Positions 15,691 through 25,427 of a stretch of DNA of 64,000 nucleotides are shown here, in pieces. Source of the DNA: Pseudomonas rhizophila. Lineage in GTDB: Bacteria; Pseudomonadota; Gammaproteobacteria; Pseudomonadales; Pseudomonadaceae. The notes below the pieces were generated by a model. That model was given only the letters and a program-made list of their open reading frames with translations, searched no databases and had not been told where the DNA came from. Made by a program: the position numbers and the translations under genes. The DNA lies in assembly GCF_003033885.1 (NCBI RefSeq), contig NZ_CP024081.1:2725462-2789461 (forward strand), given 5' to 3'. Position 1 is the stretch's first letter. The number at the start of each line of letters is the position of its first letter.

Positions 15691-17475
15691 ATGGCAGAAG
15701 CAGTCGCTGATAACGTTCCGGCCAAGGCCACTCCGCCCGACGGCAAACCGCCGCTGTTCGGTCTGTCCTTCCTGGAAAACCTCTCCGAGATGACCATGCT
15801 GCGTCAGGTGGGCCTGTTGGTCGGCCTGGCTGCCAGCGTGGCGATCGGGTTTGCCGTGGTGCTGTGGTCCCAGCAGCCAGACTACCGTCCTTTGTACGGC
15901 AGTCTGGAGGGCATGGACGCCAAGCAAGTCATGGAAACCCTGGCTGCCGCCGACATTCCTTATACCGTCGAACCCAATTCCGGCGCCTTGCTGGTCAAGG
16001 CCGACGACGTGGCGCGCGCGCGCCTCAAGCTCGCCGCTGCTGGCGTAACGCCCACCGATGGCAATATCGGTTTCGAGATCCTCGACAAGGACCAGGGCCT
16101 GGGTACCAGCCAGTTCATGGAGGCGACCCGTTATCGTCGCGGCCTTGAAGGCGAATTGGCGCGCACCATTGCCAGTCTGAACAACGTCAAGGGTGCCCGT
16201 GTGCACCTGGCGATTCCAAAAAGCTCGGTGTTTGTGCGCGATGAGCGCAAGCCAAGCGCCTCGGTACTGGTTGAACTGTATTCCGGTCGCTCTTTGGAGC
16301 CCAGCCAGGTCGTGGCCATCGTCAATCTGGTGGCTACCAGTGTTCCCGAGTTGAGCAAGTCCCAGATCACCGTGGTCGACCAGAAGGGCAACCTGTTGTC
16401 CGATCAGGCGGAGAACTCTGCTCTGACCATGGCCGGCAAGCAATTCGACTACAGCCGTCGCATGGAAGGCATGCTGACTCAGCGGGTGCACAACATCCTG
16501 CAACCGATCCTGGGTAACGACCGCTACAAGGCCGAGGTGTCGGCCGATGTGGATTTCAGCTCCGTCGAATCGACGTCCGAACAGTTCAACCCTGATCAAC
16601 CGGCGTTGCGCAGCGAACAGTCGGTGAACGAGCAACGCACCGCCAGCAATGGCCCGCAAGGCGTGCCTGGTGCGCTTAGCAACCAACCGCCGTCGCCGGC
16701 CAGCGCGCCCCAGACCACCGGTGGTGCCACTGCGGCCGCTGGCATGGTGCAACCGGGCCAGCCGCTGATCGACGCCAACGGCCAACAGATCATGGATCCG
16801 GCCACCGGTCAGCCGATGCTGGCGCCGTACCCGGCCGACAAGCGCCAACAATCGACCAAGAACTTCGAGCTCGACCGTTCCATCAGCCACACCAAGCAGC
16901 AGCAGGGCCGTTTGAATCGCCTGTCGGTCGCGGTGGTGGTGGACGATCAGGTCAAGATCAACCCGGCCAATGGCGAAACCAGCCGTGCGCCGTGGAGTGC
17001 CGACGAACTGGCGCGGTTCACTCGCCTGGTGCAGGACGCGGTCGGTTTCGACGCCAGCCGTGGCGACAGCGTGAGCGTGATCAACGTGCCGTTCTCCCAG
17101 GAGCGCGGCGAAGAAATCGCCGACATTCCATTTTATTCGCAACCCTGGTTCTGGGATGTGGTCAAGCAAGTATTGGGTGTGCTGTTCATCCTGATCCTGG
17201 TGTTCGGCGTGCTGCGTCCGGTGCTCAACAACATTACCGGTGGCGGCAAGAACAAGCAGTTGGCTGGCTTGGGTGATGTAGAGCTGGGAGGCATGGGCGG
17301 CCTGGATGGCGAGTTGGCCAATGATCGCGTCAGCCTCGGCGGGCCGCAGAGCATTCTGTTGCCAAGCCCGAGCGAAGGCTATGACGCTCAGTTGAACGCT
17401 ATCAAGAGTCTGGTGGCAGAAGATCCGGGTCGTGTGGCCCAGGTCGTGAAAGAGTGGATTAACGCAGATGAGTGA
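15691..17475 (+). CDS. fliF: Flagellar MS-ring protein FliF
   Basis: 594 residues. It forms the inner-membrane MS ring on which the rotor and export gate assemble. There is a first transmembrane helix at about 37-56 (VGLLVGLAASVAIGFAVVLW), then YscJ/FliF-type ring-building motifs (DYRPLYGSLEGMDAKQVMET), a large periplasmic region with a Pro/Gln-rich insert (about 315-390), a second helix near 490-510 (VLGVLFILILVFGVL), and a cytoplasmic C-terminal tail that binds FliG. The 3' end overlaps fliG by 8 bases. Confidence 0.96.
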   Translation: MAEAVADNVPAKATPPDGKPPLFGLSFLENLSEMTMLRQVGLLVGLAASVAIGFAVVLWSQQPDYRPLYGSLEGMDAKQVMETLAAADIPYTVEPNSGALLVKADDVARARLKLAAAGVTPTDGNIGFEILDKDQGLGTSQFMEATRYRRGLEGELARTIASLNNVKGARVHLAIPKSSVFVRDERKPSASVLVELYSGRSLEPSQVVAIVNLVATSVPELSKSQITVVDQKGNLLSDQAENSALTMAGKQFDYSRRMEGMLTQRVHNILQPILGNDRYKAEVSADVDFSSVESTSEQFNPDQPALRSEQSVNEQRTASNGPQGVPGALSNQPPSPASAPQTTGGATAAAGMVQPGQPLIDANGQQIMDPATGQPMLAPYPADKRQQSTKNFELDRSISHTKQQQGRLNRLSVAVVVDDQVKINPANGETSRAPWSADELARFTRLVQDAVGFDASRGDSVSVINVPFSQERGEEIADIPFYSQPWFWDVVKQVLGVLFILILVFGVLRPVLNNITGGGKNKQLAGLGDVELGGMGGLDGELANDRVSLGGPQSILLPSPSEGYDAQLNAIKSLVAEDPGRVAQVVKEWINADE

Positions 17476-18487
17476 TAATCGAGCCGCTGTTGCCAAATTG
17501 TCCCGGGTCGACAAAGCCGCGATTTTGCTGCTGTCCCTGGGATCGACCGACGCCGCCCAAGTGTTGCGTCACATGGGGCCCAAGGAGGTCCAGCGCGTGG
17601 GCGTGGCCATGGCGCAGATGGGCAACGTGCACCGTGAGCAGGTCGAACAGGTGATGAGCGAGTTCGTCGACATCGTCGGCGACCAGACCAGCCTGGGCGT
17701 CGGATCTGACGACTACGTGCGCAAAATGCTCACCCAGGCCCTGGGCGAGGACAAGGCCAATGGCCTGATCGACCGGATTCTGCTGGGCGGCAATACCAGC
17801 GGCCTGGACAGCCTCAAGTGGATGGAGCCGCGCGCGGTGGCTGACGTGATTCGTTACGAGCACCCGCAGATCCAGGCGATCGTGGTGGCTTACCTCGACC
17901 CGGACCAGGCCGGTGAAGTGCTGGGCAACTTCGATCATAAGGTGCGCCTGGACATCATCCTGCGGGTATCGTCGCTCAATACCGTGCAGCCGGCGGCCCT
18001 GAAAGAATTGAACCAGATTCTCGAGAAGCAGTTCTCGGGTAACTCCAATGCCTCGCGCACCACTCTGGGTGGCATCAAGCGCGCGGCGGACATCATGAAC
18101 TTCCTCGACAGTTCGATCGAAGGCCAGCTCATGGACTCGATCCGCGAGTTCGACGAAGACCTGTCCGGTCAGATCGAAGACCTCATGTTCGTGTTCAACA
18201 ACCTGTCCGATGTCGACGATCGCGGCATTCAGGCGCTGTTGCGCGAAGTGTCCTCCGACGTCCTGGTACTGGCCCTCAAGGGGTCGGACGAAGGCGTCAA
18301 GGAAAAGATCTTCAAGAACATGTCCAAACGGGCGGCCGAACTGTTGCGCGACGATCTCGAGGCCAAGGGCCCGGTACGTGTCAGCGACGTGGAAACCGCA
18401 CAAAAGGAAATCCTCACCATCGCCCGCCGTATGGCCGAAGCCGGAGAGATCGTGCTCGGTGGCAAGGGCGGCGAAGAGATGATCTAA
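17468..18487 (+). CDS. fliG: Flagellar rotor/switch protein FliG
   Basis: 339 residues. It sits on FliF in the C ring and interacts with the stator to make torque. The N-terminal domain has VDKAAILLLSLGSTDAAQVL. The middle EHPQ motif is YEHPQIQAIVVAYL. The C-terminal torque domain (about 240-335) carries the charged helix NLSDVDDRGIQALLREVSSD. ATG 17468 is inside the fliF 3' end, a sign of coupling of two proteins that must be made in near-equal amounts. Confidence 0.96.
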   Translation: MSDNRAAVAKLSRVDKAAILLLSLGSTDAAQVLRHMGPKEVQRVGVAMAQMGNVHREQVEQVMSEFVDIVGDQTSLGVGSDDYVRKMLTQALGEDKANGLIDRILLGGNTSGLDSLKWMEPRAVADVIRYEHPQIQAIVVAYLDPDQAGEVLGNFDHKVRLDIILRVSSLNTVQPAALKELNQILEKQFSGNSNASRTTLGGIKRAADIMNFLDSSIEGQLMDSIREFDEDLSGQIEDLMFVFNNLSDVDDRGIQALLREVSSDVLVLALKGSDEGVKEKIFKNMSKRAAELLRDDLEAKGPVRVSDVETAQKEILTIARRMAEAGEIVLGGKGGEEMI

Positions 18488-18494
18488 GGTCGTT

Positions 18495-19340
18495 ATGTCT
18501 GCCAAGAGTGATGGTTCACCCAGCGACCTGATCCGCGCTCGGGACGTCGGTGGTTTTGACGTCTGGTCGCTGCCCAGCTTCGATCCCCACGTGCCCGAGC
18601 CTGAGCCTGAGCCCGAGGAAGAACTGCCGGAAATGGAGGAGGTGCCGCTGGAAGAAGTCCAGCCACTGACCCTCGAAGAAGTCGAAAGCATTCGTCAGGA
18701 GGCCTACAACGAAGGCTTCGCCATTGGTGAAAAAGAAGGTTTCCATAGCACCACGCTCAAGGTTCGCCAGGAAGCCGACGTAGCGCTGACAGCCAAGCTC
18801 CGCGCGCTGGAATCGCTGATGCTCAACCTGTTCGAGCCCATCGCCGAGCAGGACACTCAGATCGAGAAGTCCCTGGTCGGGCTGGTGCAGCACATCACTC
18901 GACAAGTGATCCAGCGGGAACTGGCCATTGATTCGAGCCAGATCGAACACGTCATGCGCGAAGCCCTCAAGCTTTTGCCGTTGGGCGTGGGCAATGTGCG
19001 GCTGTACATCAATCCTCAGGATTTCGAACTGGTCAAGGCGCTGCGTGAGCGTCATGAAGAAACCTGGCGCATCGTCGAGGACGAATCCCTGCTGCCGGGC
19101 GGTTGCCGTGTGGAAACCGAGCACAGCCGCATTGATGCGACCATCGAAACCCGCATCAGCCAGATCATGGCCAAGCTCTTCGACCAGTTGCACGAACAGG
19201 CACTGCACCCGGCTGCTGCCGACCTGAGCCTGGAATTGCCGGACGAGCCCCAGGTTGACACCCCTATTGATCCAGACGCCGCAGAGTCGGATGCTCTTGA
19301 ACTCAGTACCCCTGAACTGGACGGCCGCGATGCGCCTTGA
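18495..19340 (+). CDS. fliH: Flagellar export ATPase regulator FliH
   Basis: 281 residues. It holds the ATPase FliI as a heterotrimer and links it to the C ring through FliN. An acidic low-complexity stretch (about 34-60, repeated PEPEPE then EELPEMEEV) is followed by a coiled coil, and the C-terminal FliI-binding domain shows [20 protein letters not shown] and [19 protein letters not shown] Glu/Asp-rich tail extends past the family core. The last 11 bases overlap fliI. Confidence 0.93.
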   Translation: MSAKSDGSPSDLIRARDVGGFDVWSLPSFDPHVPEPEPEPEEELPEMEEVPLEEVQPLTLEEVESIRQEAYNEGFAIGEKEGFHSTTLKVRQEADVALTAKLRALESLMLNLFEPIAEQDTQIEKSLVGLVQHITRQVIQRELAIDSSQIEHVMREALKLLPLGVGNVRLYINPQDFELVKALRERHEETWRIVEDESLLPGGCRVETEHSRIDATIETRISQIMAKLFDQLHEQALHPAAADLSLELPDEPQVDTPIDPDAAESDALELSTPELDGRDAP

Positions 19341-20688
19341 GCGAACCAGCTTCGGCAAGCGCCTGGGCAGCTACGCCGAGGCCACCGAGCTGGCCGGGCA
19401 GCCGATCCTGGAAGGGCGCTTGCTGCGCATGGTTGGCCTGACCCTCGAAGCCGAGGGCCTGCGTGCCGCCATGGGCAGTCGCTGCATGGTGATCAACGAC
19501 GACAGTTATCACCCGGTCCAGGTCGAAGCCGAAGTCATGGGCTTCTCCGGCAGCAAGGTCTTTCTGATGCCGGTGGGCAGCGTAGCCGGCATCGCACCTG
19601 GCGCGCGGGTTGTGCCTTTGGCTGACACCGGTCGGCTGCCCATGGGCATGAGCATGCTCGGACGGGTGCTGGACGGCGCCGGGCGTGCCCTGGACGGCAA
19701 GGGCGGCATGAAGGCCGAGGATTGGGTGCCGATGGACGGCCCGACGATCAACCCCCTCAAGCGCGACCCCATCAGCGTGCCGCTGGACGTGGGCATTCGT
19801 TGCATCAACGGTTTGTTGACGGTCGGGCGCGGTCAGCGTCTGGGCCTGTTTGCCGGTACGGGGGTGGGCAAGAGTGTGCTGCTGGGCATGATGACCCGAT
19901 TCACCGAGGCGGACATTATCGTGGTCGGGCTGATCGGCGAGCGGGGCCGCGAGGTGAAGGAGTTCATCGAGCACATCCTCGGCGAAGAGGGCCTCAAGCG
20001 ATCAGTGGTCGTGGCTTCGCCAGCCGATGATGCACCGTTGATGCGCCTGCGGGCCGCCATGTACTGCACGCGAATCGCCGAGTATTTCCGCGACAAGGGT
20101 AAGAATGTCCTGCTGCTGATGGACTCGTTGACCCGTTTCGCCCAGGCCCAGCGGGAAATCGCCCTGGCCATCGGCGAACCGCCGGCCACCAAGGGCTATC
20201 CACCCTCGGTATTCGCCAAGTTGCCCAAGCTGGTTGAGCGCGCCGGTAATGCGGAAAAGGGCGGCGGTTCGATCACGGCGTTCTATACCGTGCTGTCCGA
20301 AGGCGACGATCAGCAGGATCCCATTGCCGACTCGGCCCGTGGCGTGCTCGACGGTCACATCGTGTTGTCCCGGCGTCTGGCCGAAGAAGGGCACTATCCG
20401 GCCATCGACATCGAGGCGTCCATTAGTCGGGTCATGCCGTCGGTCATCAGCGCCGAGCACCTCAAGCGTGCCCAACAGTTCAAGCAATACTGGTCGCGCT
20501 ATCAGCAAAGCCGCGATCTGATCAGCGTCGGTGCCTACGTGCCCGGCGGTGATCGTGAGACCGATACCGCCATCAATCTCTATCCGGCAATGGCGGTCTA
20601 TCTGCGCCAGAGCCTGAACGACAACATCGGCATGGGCGCCAGCGAGGCGCACCTGCAGAGCATCTTCACTCCGGTCGCCGGCGGATAA
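19330..20688 (+). CDS. fliI: Flagellum-specific ATPase FliI
   Basis: 452 residues from ATG 19330; the longer frame from 19255 runs inside fliH. An F1-beta-like ATPase that frees export substrates from chaperones. Walker A is AGTGVGKS (175-182); [20 protein letters not shown] and [20 protein letters not shown] (Walker B region) follow. The gene overlaps fliH by 11 bases and precedes fliJ by 6, giving the usual H-I-J export unit. Confidence 0.97.
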   Translation: MRLERTSFGKRLGSYAEATELAGQPILEGRLLRMVGLTLEAEGLRAAMGSRCMVINDDSYHPVQVEAEVMGFSGSKVFLMPVGSVAGIAPGARVVPLADTGRLPMGMSMLGRVLDGAGRALDGKGGMKAEDWVPMDGPTINPLKRDPISVPLDVGIRCINGLLTVGRGQRLGLFAGTGVGKSVLLGMMTRFTEADIIVVGLIGERGREVKEFIEHILGEEGLKRSVVVASPADDAPLMRLRAAMYCTRIAEYFRDKGKNVLLLMDSLTRFAQAQREIALAIGEPPATKGYPPSVFAKLPKLVERAGNAEKGGGSITAFYTVLSEGDDQQDPIADSARGVLDGHIVLSRRLAEEGHYPAIDIEASISRVMPSVISAEHLKRAQQFKQYWSRYQQSRDLISVGAYVPGGDRETDTAINLYPAMAVYLRQSLNDNIGMGASEAHLQSIFTPVAGG

Positions 20689-20694
20689 CCGGCC

Positions 20695-21144
20695 ATGGCC
20701 ACGAGTCGTGCGGCGCGTCTGGCGCCCGTGGTGGAGATGGCGGAAAAAGCCGAAAAAACCGCCGTCCAGCGTCTGGCATATTTCCAGGGGCAGGTGGCCG
20801 TCGCCGAAAGCAAACTGGCGGACCTGGAAAACTTCCGTCTCGAATACCAGGAGCAGTGGATCGCCCGTGGCAGCCATGGGGTTTCCGGCCAATGGTTGCT
20901 GGGTTACCAGGGCTTTCTTGCGCAATTGGGCACCGCCATTGACCAGCAGCGCCAGAGTCTGGTCTGGCACCAGAACAACCTGGAAAAGGCTCGCCAGAGT
21001 TGGCAGGAGGCTTTCGCCCGGGTCGAAGGGCTGCGCAAACTCGTACAGCGTTATATCGACGAAGCGCGGCGATTGGAGGACAGGCGCGAGCAAAAACTGC
21101 TGGATGAATTGTCCCAGCGTCTGCCGCGTCAGGATCCGTATTGA
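20695..21144 (+). CDS. fliJ: Flagellar export protein FliJ
   Basis: 149 residues, almost wholly alpha-helical coiled coil (VVEMAEKAEKTAVQRLAYFQ to VQRYIDEARRLEDRREQKLL). It is the central stalk of the FliI hexamer and promotes coupling to the FlhA ring. The charged C terminus (EQKLLDELSQRLPRQDPY) is typical. Last gene of the fliE operon; a 102-base gap to hsbA shows no clear terminator, so read-through is possible. Confidence 0.93.
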   Translation: MATSRAARLAPVVEMAEKAEKTAVQRLAYFQGQVAVAESKLADLENFRLEYQEQWIARGSHGVSGQWLLGYQGFLAQLGTAIDQQRQSLVWHQNNLEKARQSWQEAFARVEGLRKLVQRYIDEARRLEDRREQKLLDELSQRLPRQDPY

Positions 21145-21246
21145 TCATCGGGCCGGGATTTTGAGAGGGAAGTGTTCCAAACCTTGCTCAGACTTCTACC
21201 AGGTGCTAAACCTTGTACACGTATGTCCATGACAAGGAAGCCGAAC

Positions 21247-21642
21247 ATGTCAGTCGTTACCGAAGTATCCCCCGATGGGCAAAAGCTGACGATCTCGATC
21301 AAGGGTCGTTTCGATTTTGGGCGGCATCAGGAGTTTCGCGAGTCTTACGAGCGGCTCAACAAAAAGCCCGAATCCATTGTGGTGGACTTGAAAGAAGCCA
21401 CTTATCTCGACAGTTCCGCCTTGGGCATGCTCCTGTTGCTACGCGATCATGCCGGCGGCGAAGATTCGGATATCCGGATCGTGAACAGCAACAGTGACGT
21501 CAAGAAAATCCTCGCGATCTCCAACTTCGACAAGCTGTTCGATATCTATCCGAAAGAAGAAGCCGGGAAAGACAGCTCGGGAGAAAAAGACAAGCCACAG
21601 GCAGGCCATCTCCAGGACAAACTTCATCCCGGAAAAGCTTGA
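21247..21642 (+). CDS. hsbA: HsbA-type STAS anti-anti-sigma factor
   Basis: 131 residues from ATG 21247, chosen because AAGGAAG lies just upstream; the frame is open back to 21172. A single STAS domain: SIKGRFDFGRHQEFRESY, then the phospho-Ser site YLDSSALGMLLLLRD with Ser56, the residue known to be phosphorylated in P. aeruginosa HsbA. The C-terminal tail (105-131) is charged and disordered. In P. aeruginosa HsbA binds FlgM or the diguanylate cyclase HsbD depending on phosphorylation, linking motility and biofilm. It stands first in hsbA-hsbR-hptB. Confidence 0.88.
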   Translation: MSVVTEVSPDGQKLTISIKGRFDFGRHQEFRESYERLNKKPESIVVDLKEATYLDSSALGMLLLLRDHAGGEDSDIRIVNSNSDVKKILAISNFDKLFDIYPKEEAGKDSSGEKDKPQAGHLQDKLHPGKA

Positions 21643-21651
21643 CCGGCAGCC

Positions 21652-23358
21652 ATGTTGTCCGACCTCGAACCGCTGACGGTCCTGATTGCCGAAGACAGTG
21701 CCGCTGACCGACTGCTGCTGTCGACTATTGTCCGTCGTCAGGGCCATCACGTGCTCACTGCGGCTGACGGTGCCGAAGCGGTGGACATCTATATCCAGCA
21801 GCGTCCGCACCTGGTGCTGATGGATGCGATGATGCCGGTGATGGATGGTTTCGAGGCGGCGCAAAAGATCAAGCAACTGGCCGGGGAGCAGTTGGTTCCG
21901 ATCATCTTTCTCACCTCGTTGACCGAAAGCGAAGCCTTGGCCCGATGTCTGGAAGCCGGGGGGGACGATTTTCTGGCCAAGCCGTATAACCAGGTCATCC
22001 TGGCCGCCAAGATCAAGGCCATGGACCGCTTGCGTCGGTTGCAGGCCACTGTCGTGGAACAGCGTGACCAGATATCCCGGCACCATGACTACCTGCTCAA
22101 CGAGCAGCGCGTGGCCAAGGCCGTGTTCGACAAGATCGCCCATTCCGGCTGTCTGAGCGCACCGAACATCCGTTACCTGCAATCCCCTTACGCCCTGTTC
22201 AACGGCGATCTGCTGCTGGCCGCATTCAACCCGGCGGGCGATATGCACATCCTGCTGGGGGATTTCACCGGACACGGTTTGCCGGCCGCTGTCGGCGCGA
22301 TGCCGCTGGCGGAGGTGTTCTACGGCATGACCGCCAAAGGTTATGGCCTGGCGCAGATCCTGCGGGAGATGAATGCCAAGCTCAAGCGCATCCTGCCGGT
22401 GGACATGTTCTGTTGCGCGACCCTGTTATGCCTGAGTTTCCAGCGCTGCACGGTGGAAGTCTGGAACGGCGGCATGCCCGATGGTTACCTGCATGACAGC
22501 CTCAGCGGTGTGCGCACGCCATTGCCGGCGCGGCACCTGCCGCTGGGCGTGCTCACTCCCCAGTTGTTCGATGACCGCACTGAAGTACACCCCATGTCGC
22601 TGGGTGACCGGGTATTCCTGCTGTCCGATGGCGTGATCGACACCGCTGACGACAATGAGCAGCTGTTTGGCGTGGAGCGTTTGCAACAGGTCTTTTCGGC
22701 CAATCGTGAGCCCGACTGTCTTTTCGAAGACATCCAGCAAGCCTTGCGGGACTTTCGCGGCGAGCCGCGGGACGACTTCAGCATGGTCGAGGTGCGCTTG
22801 GTCGCGCCGACGCAACTCAACCCGCCACCGCCGGTCTATTCCGATAGCGGCCAGTCCAGTCCCCTGGACTGGTCGATGAGTTTCGAGTTTCGCGCGCAGA
22901 CGCTCAGGCGGTTCAACCCGATGCCGTACCTGTTGCAGCTGTTGCTTGAGGTTCATGGGCTCAGGGCTCAGAGTGGCGCTCTTTACAGCGTGCTGTCGGA
23001 GCTCTACTCCAATGCGCTGGACCATGGCGTATTGGGGCTCGATTCGAGTCTCAAGCGCGACGCGTCGGGTTTCGCCCGTTACTACAGCGAGCGCAACCAG
23101 CGCCTGGATGAATTGAACAGCGGTCACGTCCGGGTTCATGTGCACGTCACGCCTCACGGTGACGGTGGTCGTCTGGTCATTGAAGTCGAAGACAGTGGCC
23201 AGGGCTTCGATGTCGCCCGGGTGTTGGCACGACCTGCGGACAGTAACCGGTTGTCGGGGCGCGGCGTGAGCCTGGTGCGTCAGTTGAGCCATCAGGCCTG
23301 CTGGTCCGACGATGGTCGTAGTGCGCGCGTGGAGTTTTTCTGGGAGGCTCTGGCATAA
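21652..23358 (+). CDS. hsbR: HsbR, response regulator with PP2C phosphatase and HATPase (anti-sigma kinase) domains
   Basis: 568 residues. An N-terminal receiver with phospho-Asp58 (HLVLMDAMMPVMDG), a short coiled linker, a SpoIIE/PP2C phosphatase (about 165-385: LAAFNPAGDMHILLGDFTGH and DRVFLLSDGVID metal-binding Asp motifs) and a C-terminal GHKL kinase-like domain (LYSNALDHGVLGLD, then VEDSGQGFD). The phosphatase removes and the kinase adds phosphate on HsbA, switched by phosphotransfer from HptB. The gene begins 9 bases after hsbA. Confidence 0.9.
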   Translation: MLSDLEPLTVLIAEDSAADRLLLSTIVRRQGHHVLTAADGAEAVDIYIQQRPHLVLMDAMMPVMDGFEAAQKIKQLAGEQLVPIIFLTSLTESEALARCLEAGGDDFLAKPYNQVILAAKIKAMDRLRRLQATVVEQRDQISRHHDYLLNEQRVAKAVFDKIAHSGCLSAPNIRYLQSPYALFNGDLLLAAFNPAGDMHILLGDFTGHGLPAAVGAMPLAEVFYGMTAKGYGLAQILREMNAKLKRILPVDMFCCATLLCLSFQRCTVEVWNGGMPDGYLHDSLSGVRTPLPARHLPLGVLTPQLFDDRTEVHPMSLGDRVFLLSDGVIDTADDNEQLFGVERLQQVFSANREPDCLFEDIQQALRDFRGEPRDDFSMVEVRLVAPTQLNPPPPVYSDSGQSSPLDWSMSFEFRAQTLRRFNPMPYLLQLLLEVHGLRAQSGALYSVLSELYSNALDHGVLGLDSSLKRDASGFARYYSERNQRLDELNSGHVRVHVHVTPHGDGGRLVIEVEDSGQGFDVARVLARPADSNRLSGRGVSLVRQLSHQACWSDDGRSARVEFFWEALA

Positions 23359-23389
23359 TCGGCGCCATTCTTGATCAGGGAGCGAACAA

Positions 23390-23734
23390 GTGAGTGAGAT
23401 TCATCTGGACCGCGACGTACTGAGTACGTTGAAGGAAGTCATGGAGGACGGGTATCTGGAGTTGCTGGATACCTTTCTTAACGATTCCGAAGCACGCCTG
23501 CGTGTGCTGCATGAGGTGCGGGATGCGGAAAAGCTCAGTGCCACGGCCCACAGTTTCAAGGGCAGCAGCAGCAACATGGGTGCCATCCGCCTGGCAGAAC
23601 TGTGTGGCGAACTGGAGCAACGTGCCAAACAGCCGTCGTTGAGCGGGATTGAAAAGCTGGTCAGCGAAATCGACAGTGAATTCGCCCATGTCCGCAAGCT
23701 TTGCAGGGAAGAGCGTGAAGGGTTCCACTGCTGA
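23390..23734 (+). CDS. hptB: HptB, histidine phosphotransfer protein
   Basis: 114 residues from GTG 23390 behind AGGGAG. A single Hpt four-helix bundle with phospho-His54 in ATAHSFKGSSSNMGA. In P. aeruginosa HptB receives phosphate from hybrid kinases (PA1611, RetS, ErcS' and SagS) and passes it to HsbR. Here the three-gene module is embedded between fliJ and fliK. Confidence 0.9.
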   Translation: MSEIHLDRDVLSTLKEVMEDGYLELLDTFLNDSEARLRVLHEVRDAEKLSATAHSFKGSSSNMGAIRLAELCGELEQRAKQPSLSGIEKLVSEIDSEFAHVRKLCREEREGFHC

Positions 23735-23756
23735 GATTCGAGCATTGCCAATAGGT

Positions 23757-23772
23757 TGGCCCGTCCCTTGCA
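23757..23772 (+). promoter_or_regulatory. Sigma-54 promoter of fliK
   Basis: TTGGCCCGTCCCTTGCA read from 23756: GG 23758-23759, N10, GC 23770-23771. It lies 51 bases before fliK. Separate control fits the later timing of fliK, which in P. aeruginosa belongs to a FleSR-dependent class. Confidence 0.82.
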
Positions 23773-23822
23773 TTGTCCTCTCTCGACTGTACCTATGATT
23801 CCAGTGCAGCGGAGACCTTTTT

Positions 23823-25193
23823 ATGCCCGTAACGCCCAATACACTGCTTCAGGCCACCCCGCAGGCCAAGCCTCAGGCCGCCGTCAATTCACCGGCAGCG
23901 GCCCCTGAGTTCGGGAATAAAGCCTCCAGCTTCGCCCAGGTCTTCGCCCGCCAGGCCCCCGCGAAGTCGTCGACCGCCCCCGAGCCATCGGTTAAACAGG
24001 TGCGCGACCAGGCTTCTGATAACACCGTCAAAAAAGACGATGGCAACGAAACGGCTGCCGCCTCCGAGACGACGGTTGCCGATAGCGGCAAATCCTTGCC
24101 CGCCGACAAGCCGTCAACGGCCGATGACAAGGTGGCCAGTGATGACGGTGCCGACACGACTGAAACCCCAGTGGCGGAAGTTGCTTCTGGCGATCCGGCT
24201 GTGGACCCCGCGCTGCTGCCGGATATGATCGCAACGGTTGTCGCAACCGAGGCAGAACCCGCCCCCGTGGTGGCCACGACGATGCCTCAAGTCGCGGCTG
24301 CGGTGGCGGCGCCGGTTGCTCCATTGGCCGCAGCGGCCCAGGCTTCGGTGGCGGTCGATCCTGAGTTCGATCCGGCGGCCGATCCGCTCGATGCATTGCC
24401 TGCCTTGCGTCTGGCGATGGAGCAGAGCGGCCATGTTTCCGCTGCCAGCCAGGCGCAGTCCAAGACACCTGCCCCTGCATCGCTTGACGGTGAGCCGACA
24501 TCGGTCCAAACCTTTGCCGCCGGCATGGCAAGCATGCTCACCGTCCAGGCTGACCAGAACAGTACTGGCCCCGGCAGCCAAGGCGGTGAAAAGGCATTTG
24601 GCGGCTTGATCAATGAGGGCCTCAAGGATCTGACCGCCGCCTCCAGCGATACTCGCGTGGATGACTTCGCCAACCGTCTGGCAGCGCTAACCCAGGCCGC
24701 CACGCCAAAAACCGCCAATGCGATACCGGTCAACCAGCCTATCGCCATGAATCAGAGCGGCTGGACCGAAGAAGTGGTCAACCGGGTGATGTACCTGTCG
24801 AGTGTCAACCTCAAGGCGGCCGATATCCAGTTGCAGCCGGCCGAACTCGGTCGTCTGGATATTCGGGTGAACATGGTTCCGGATCAGCAGACCCAGGTGA
24901 CGTTCATGAGCGCTCATTCCGGCGTTCGCGAAGCGCTCGAAGGTCAGATGCATCGCCTGCGCGACAGTTTTGCCCAGCAGGGCATGGGCCAGGTCGACGT
25001 CAGCGTGTCCGACCAATCCCGTGGCTCCCAAGGGCAGGAACAGCAAGCGCAGCAACAGGCCCAGGCTGGGCGCACAACATCGTCCGGCGGTCGGGTGGAT
25101 TCGGTAGAGGAAGACCTGCCAGCCAGCATTGCTGAAGTAGCAGCCACTGCCACCAGCGTGATCGGCACCAGCGCGGTCGATTTCTACGCCTGA
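23823..25193 (+). CDS. fliK: Flagellar hook-length control protein FliK
   Basis: 456 residues. An exported ruler protein that measures the hook and switches FlhB to filament export. The long N-terminal part (about 1-290) is Ala/Pro/Thr-rich and disordered; the C-terminal Flg_hook domain (about 305-395) has ADIQLQPAELGRLDIRVNM and REALEGQMHRLRDSFAQQGM, then a Gln-rich tail. ATG 23823 follows its own sigma-54 promoter; a REP doublet follows the stop. A second FliK-like protein is encoded at 45993-47579 on the other strand. Confidence 0.93.
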   Translation: MPVTPNTLLQATPQAKPQAAVNSPAAAPEFGNKASSFAQVFARQAPAKSSTAPEPSVKQVRDQASDNTVKKDDGNETAAASETTVADSGKSLPADKPSTADDKVASDDGADTTETPVAEVASGDPAVDPALLPDMIATVVATEAEPAPVVATTMPQVAAAVAAPVAPLAAAAQASVAVDPEFDPAADPLDALPALRLAMEQSGHVSAASQAQSKTPAPASLDGEPTSVQTFAAGMASMLTVQADQNSTGPGSQGGEKAFGGLINEGLKDLTAASSDTRVDDFANRLAALTQAATPKTANAIPVNQPIAMNQSGWTEEVVNRVMYLSSVNLKAADIQLQPAELGRLDIRVNMVPDQQTQVTFMSAHSGVREALEGQMHRLRDSFAQQGMGQVDVSVSDQSRGSQGQEQQAQQQAQAGRTTSSGGRVDSVEEDLPASIAEVAATATSVIGTSAVDFYA

Positions 25194-25211
25194 CCCCAAG
25201 ATGTCCCCCCC

Positions 25212-25300
25212 TGTGGGAGCGAGCCTGCTCGCGATAGAGGTGAATCAGTCCCAAAATGGGTGACTGACACTCCGCTATCGCGAGCAGGCTCGCTCCCACA
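25212..25300. repeat. REP doublet between fliK and fliL
   Basis: A 26-base arm (25212-25237, TGTGGGAGCGAGCCTGCTCG...) and its exact inverted copy (25275-25300) around a 37-base middle. Same REP family as at 15156, with the GAGCCTG variant. Confidence 0.9.
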
Positions 25301-25360
25301 TTGGTTTTATGGCGTTCTGCAGATTGCATCCCAATCGTGATCCTTGTGCCCCGACACTTC

Positions 25361-25376
25361 TGGCATAACACTTGCT
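25361..25376 (+). promoter_or_regulatory. Sigma-54 promoter of fliLMNOPQR-flhB
   Basis: TGGCATAACACTTGCT: GG 25362-25363, N10, GC 25374-25375. It lies 52 bases before fliL, after the REP doublet. Confidence 0.9.
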
Positions 25377-25427
25377 CCTGCCTTGCCGTGCAACAGTGAA
25401 AACCCCGATTAGTGACGGATTATTGGC

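Noticed and set aside
15286..17514. 742-codon open frame on the - strand opposite fliE-fliF
   Set aside because: It is antisense to two well-identified flagellar genes, has His/Gln/Arg-rich low-complexity content typical of the complement of GC-rich genes, and no family motif.
21172..21189. Sigma-54-like sequence before hsbA (GTTCCAAACCTTGCT)
   Set aside because: The -24 GG reads GT, and nothing else supports it.
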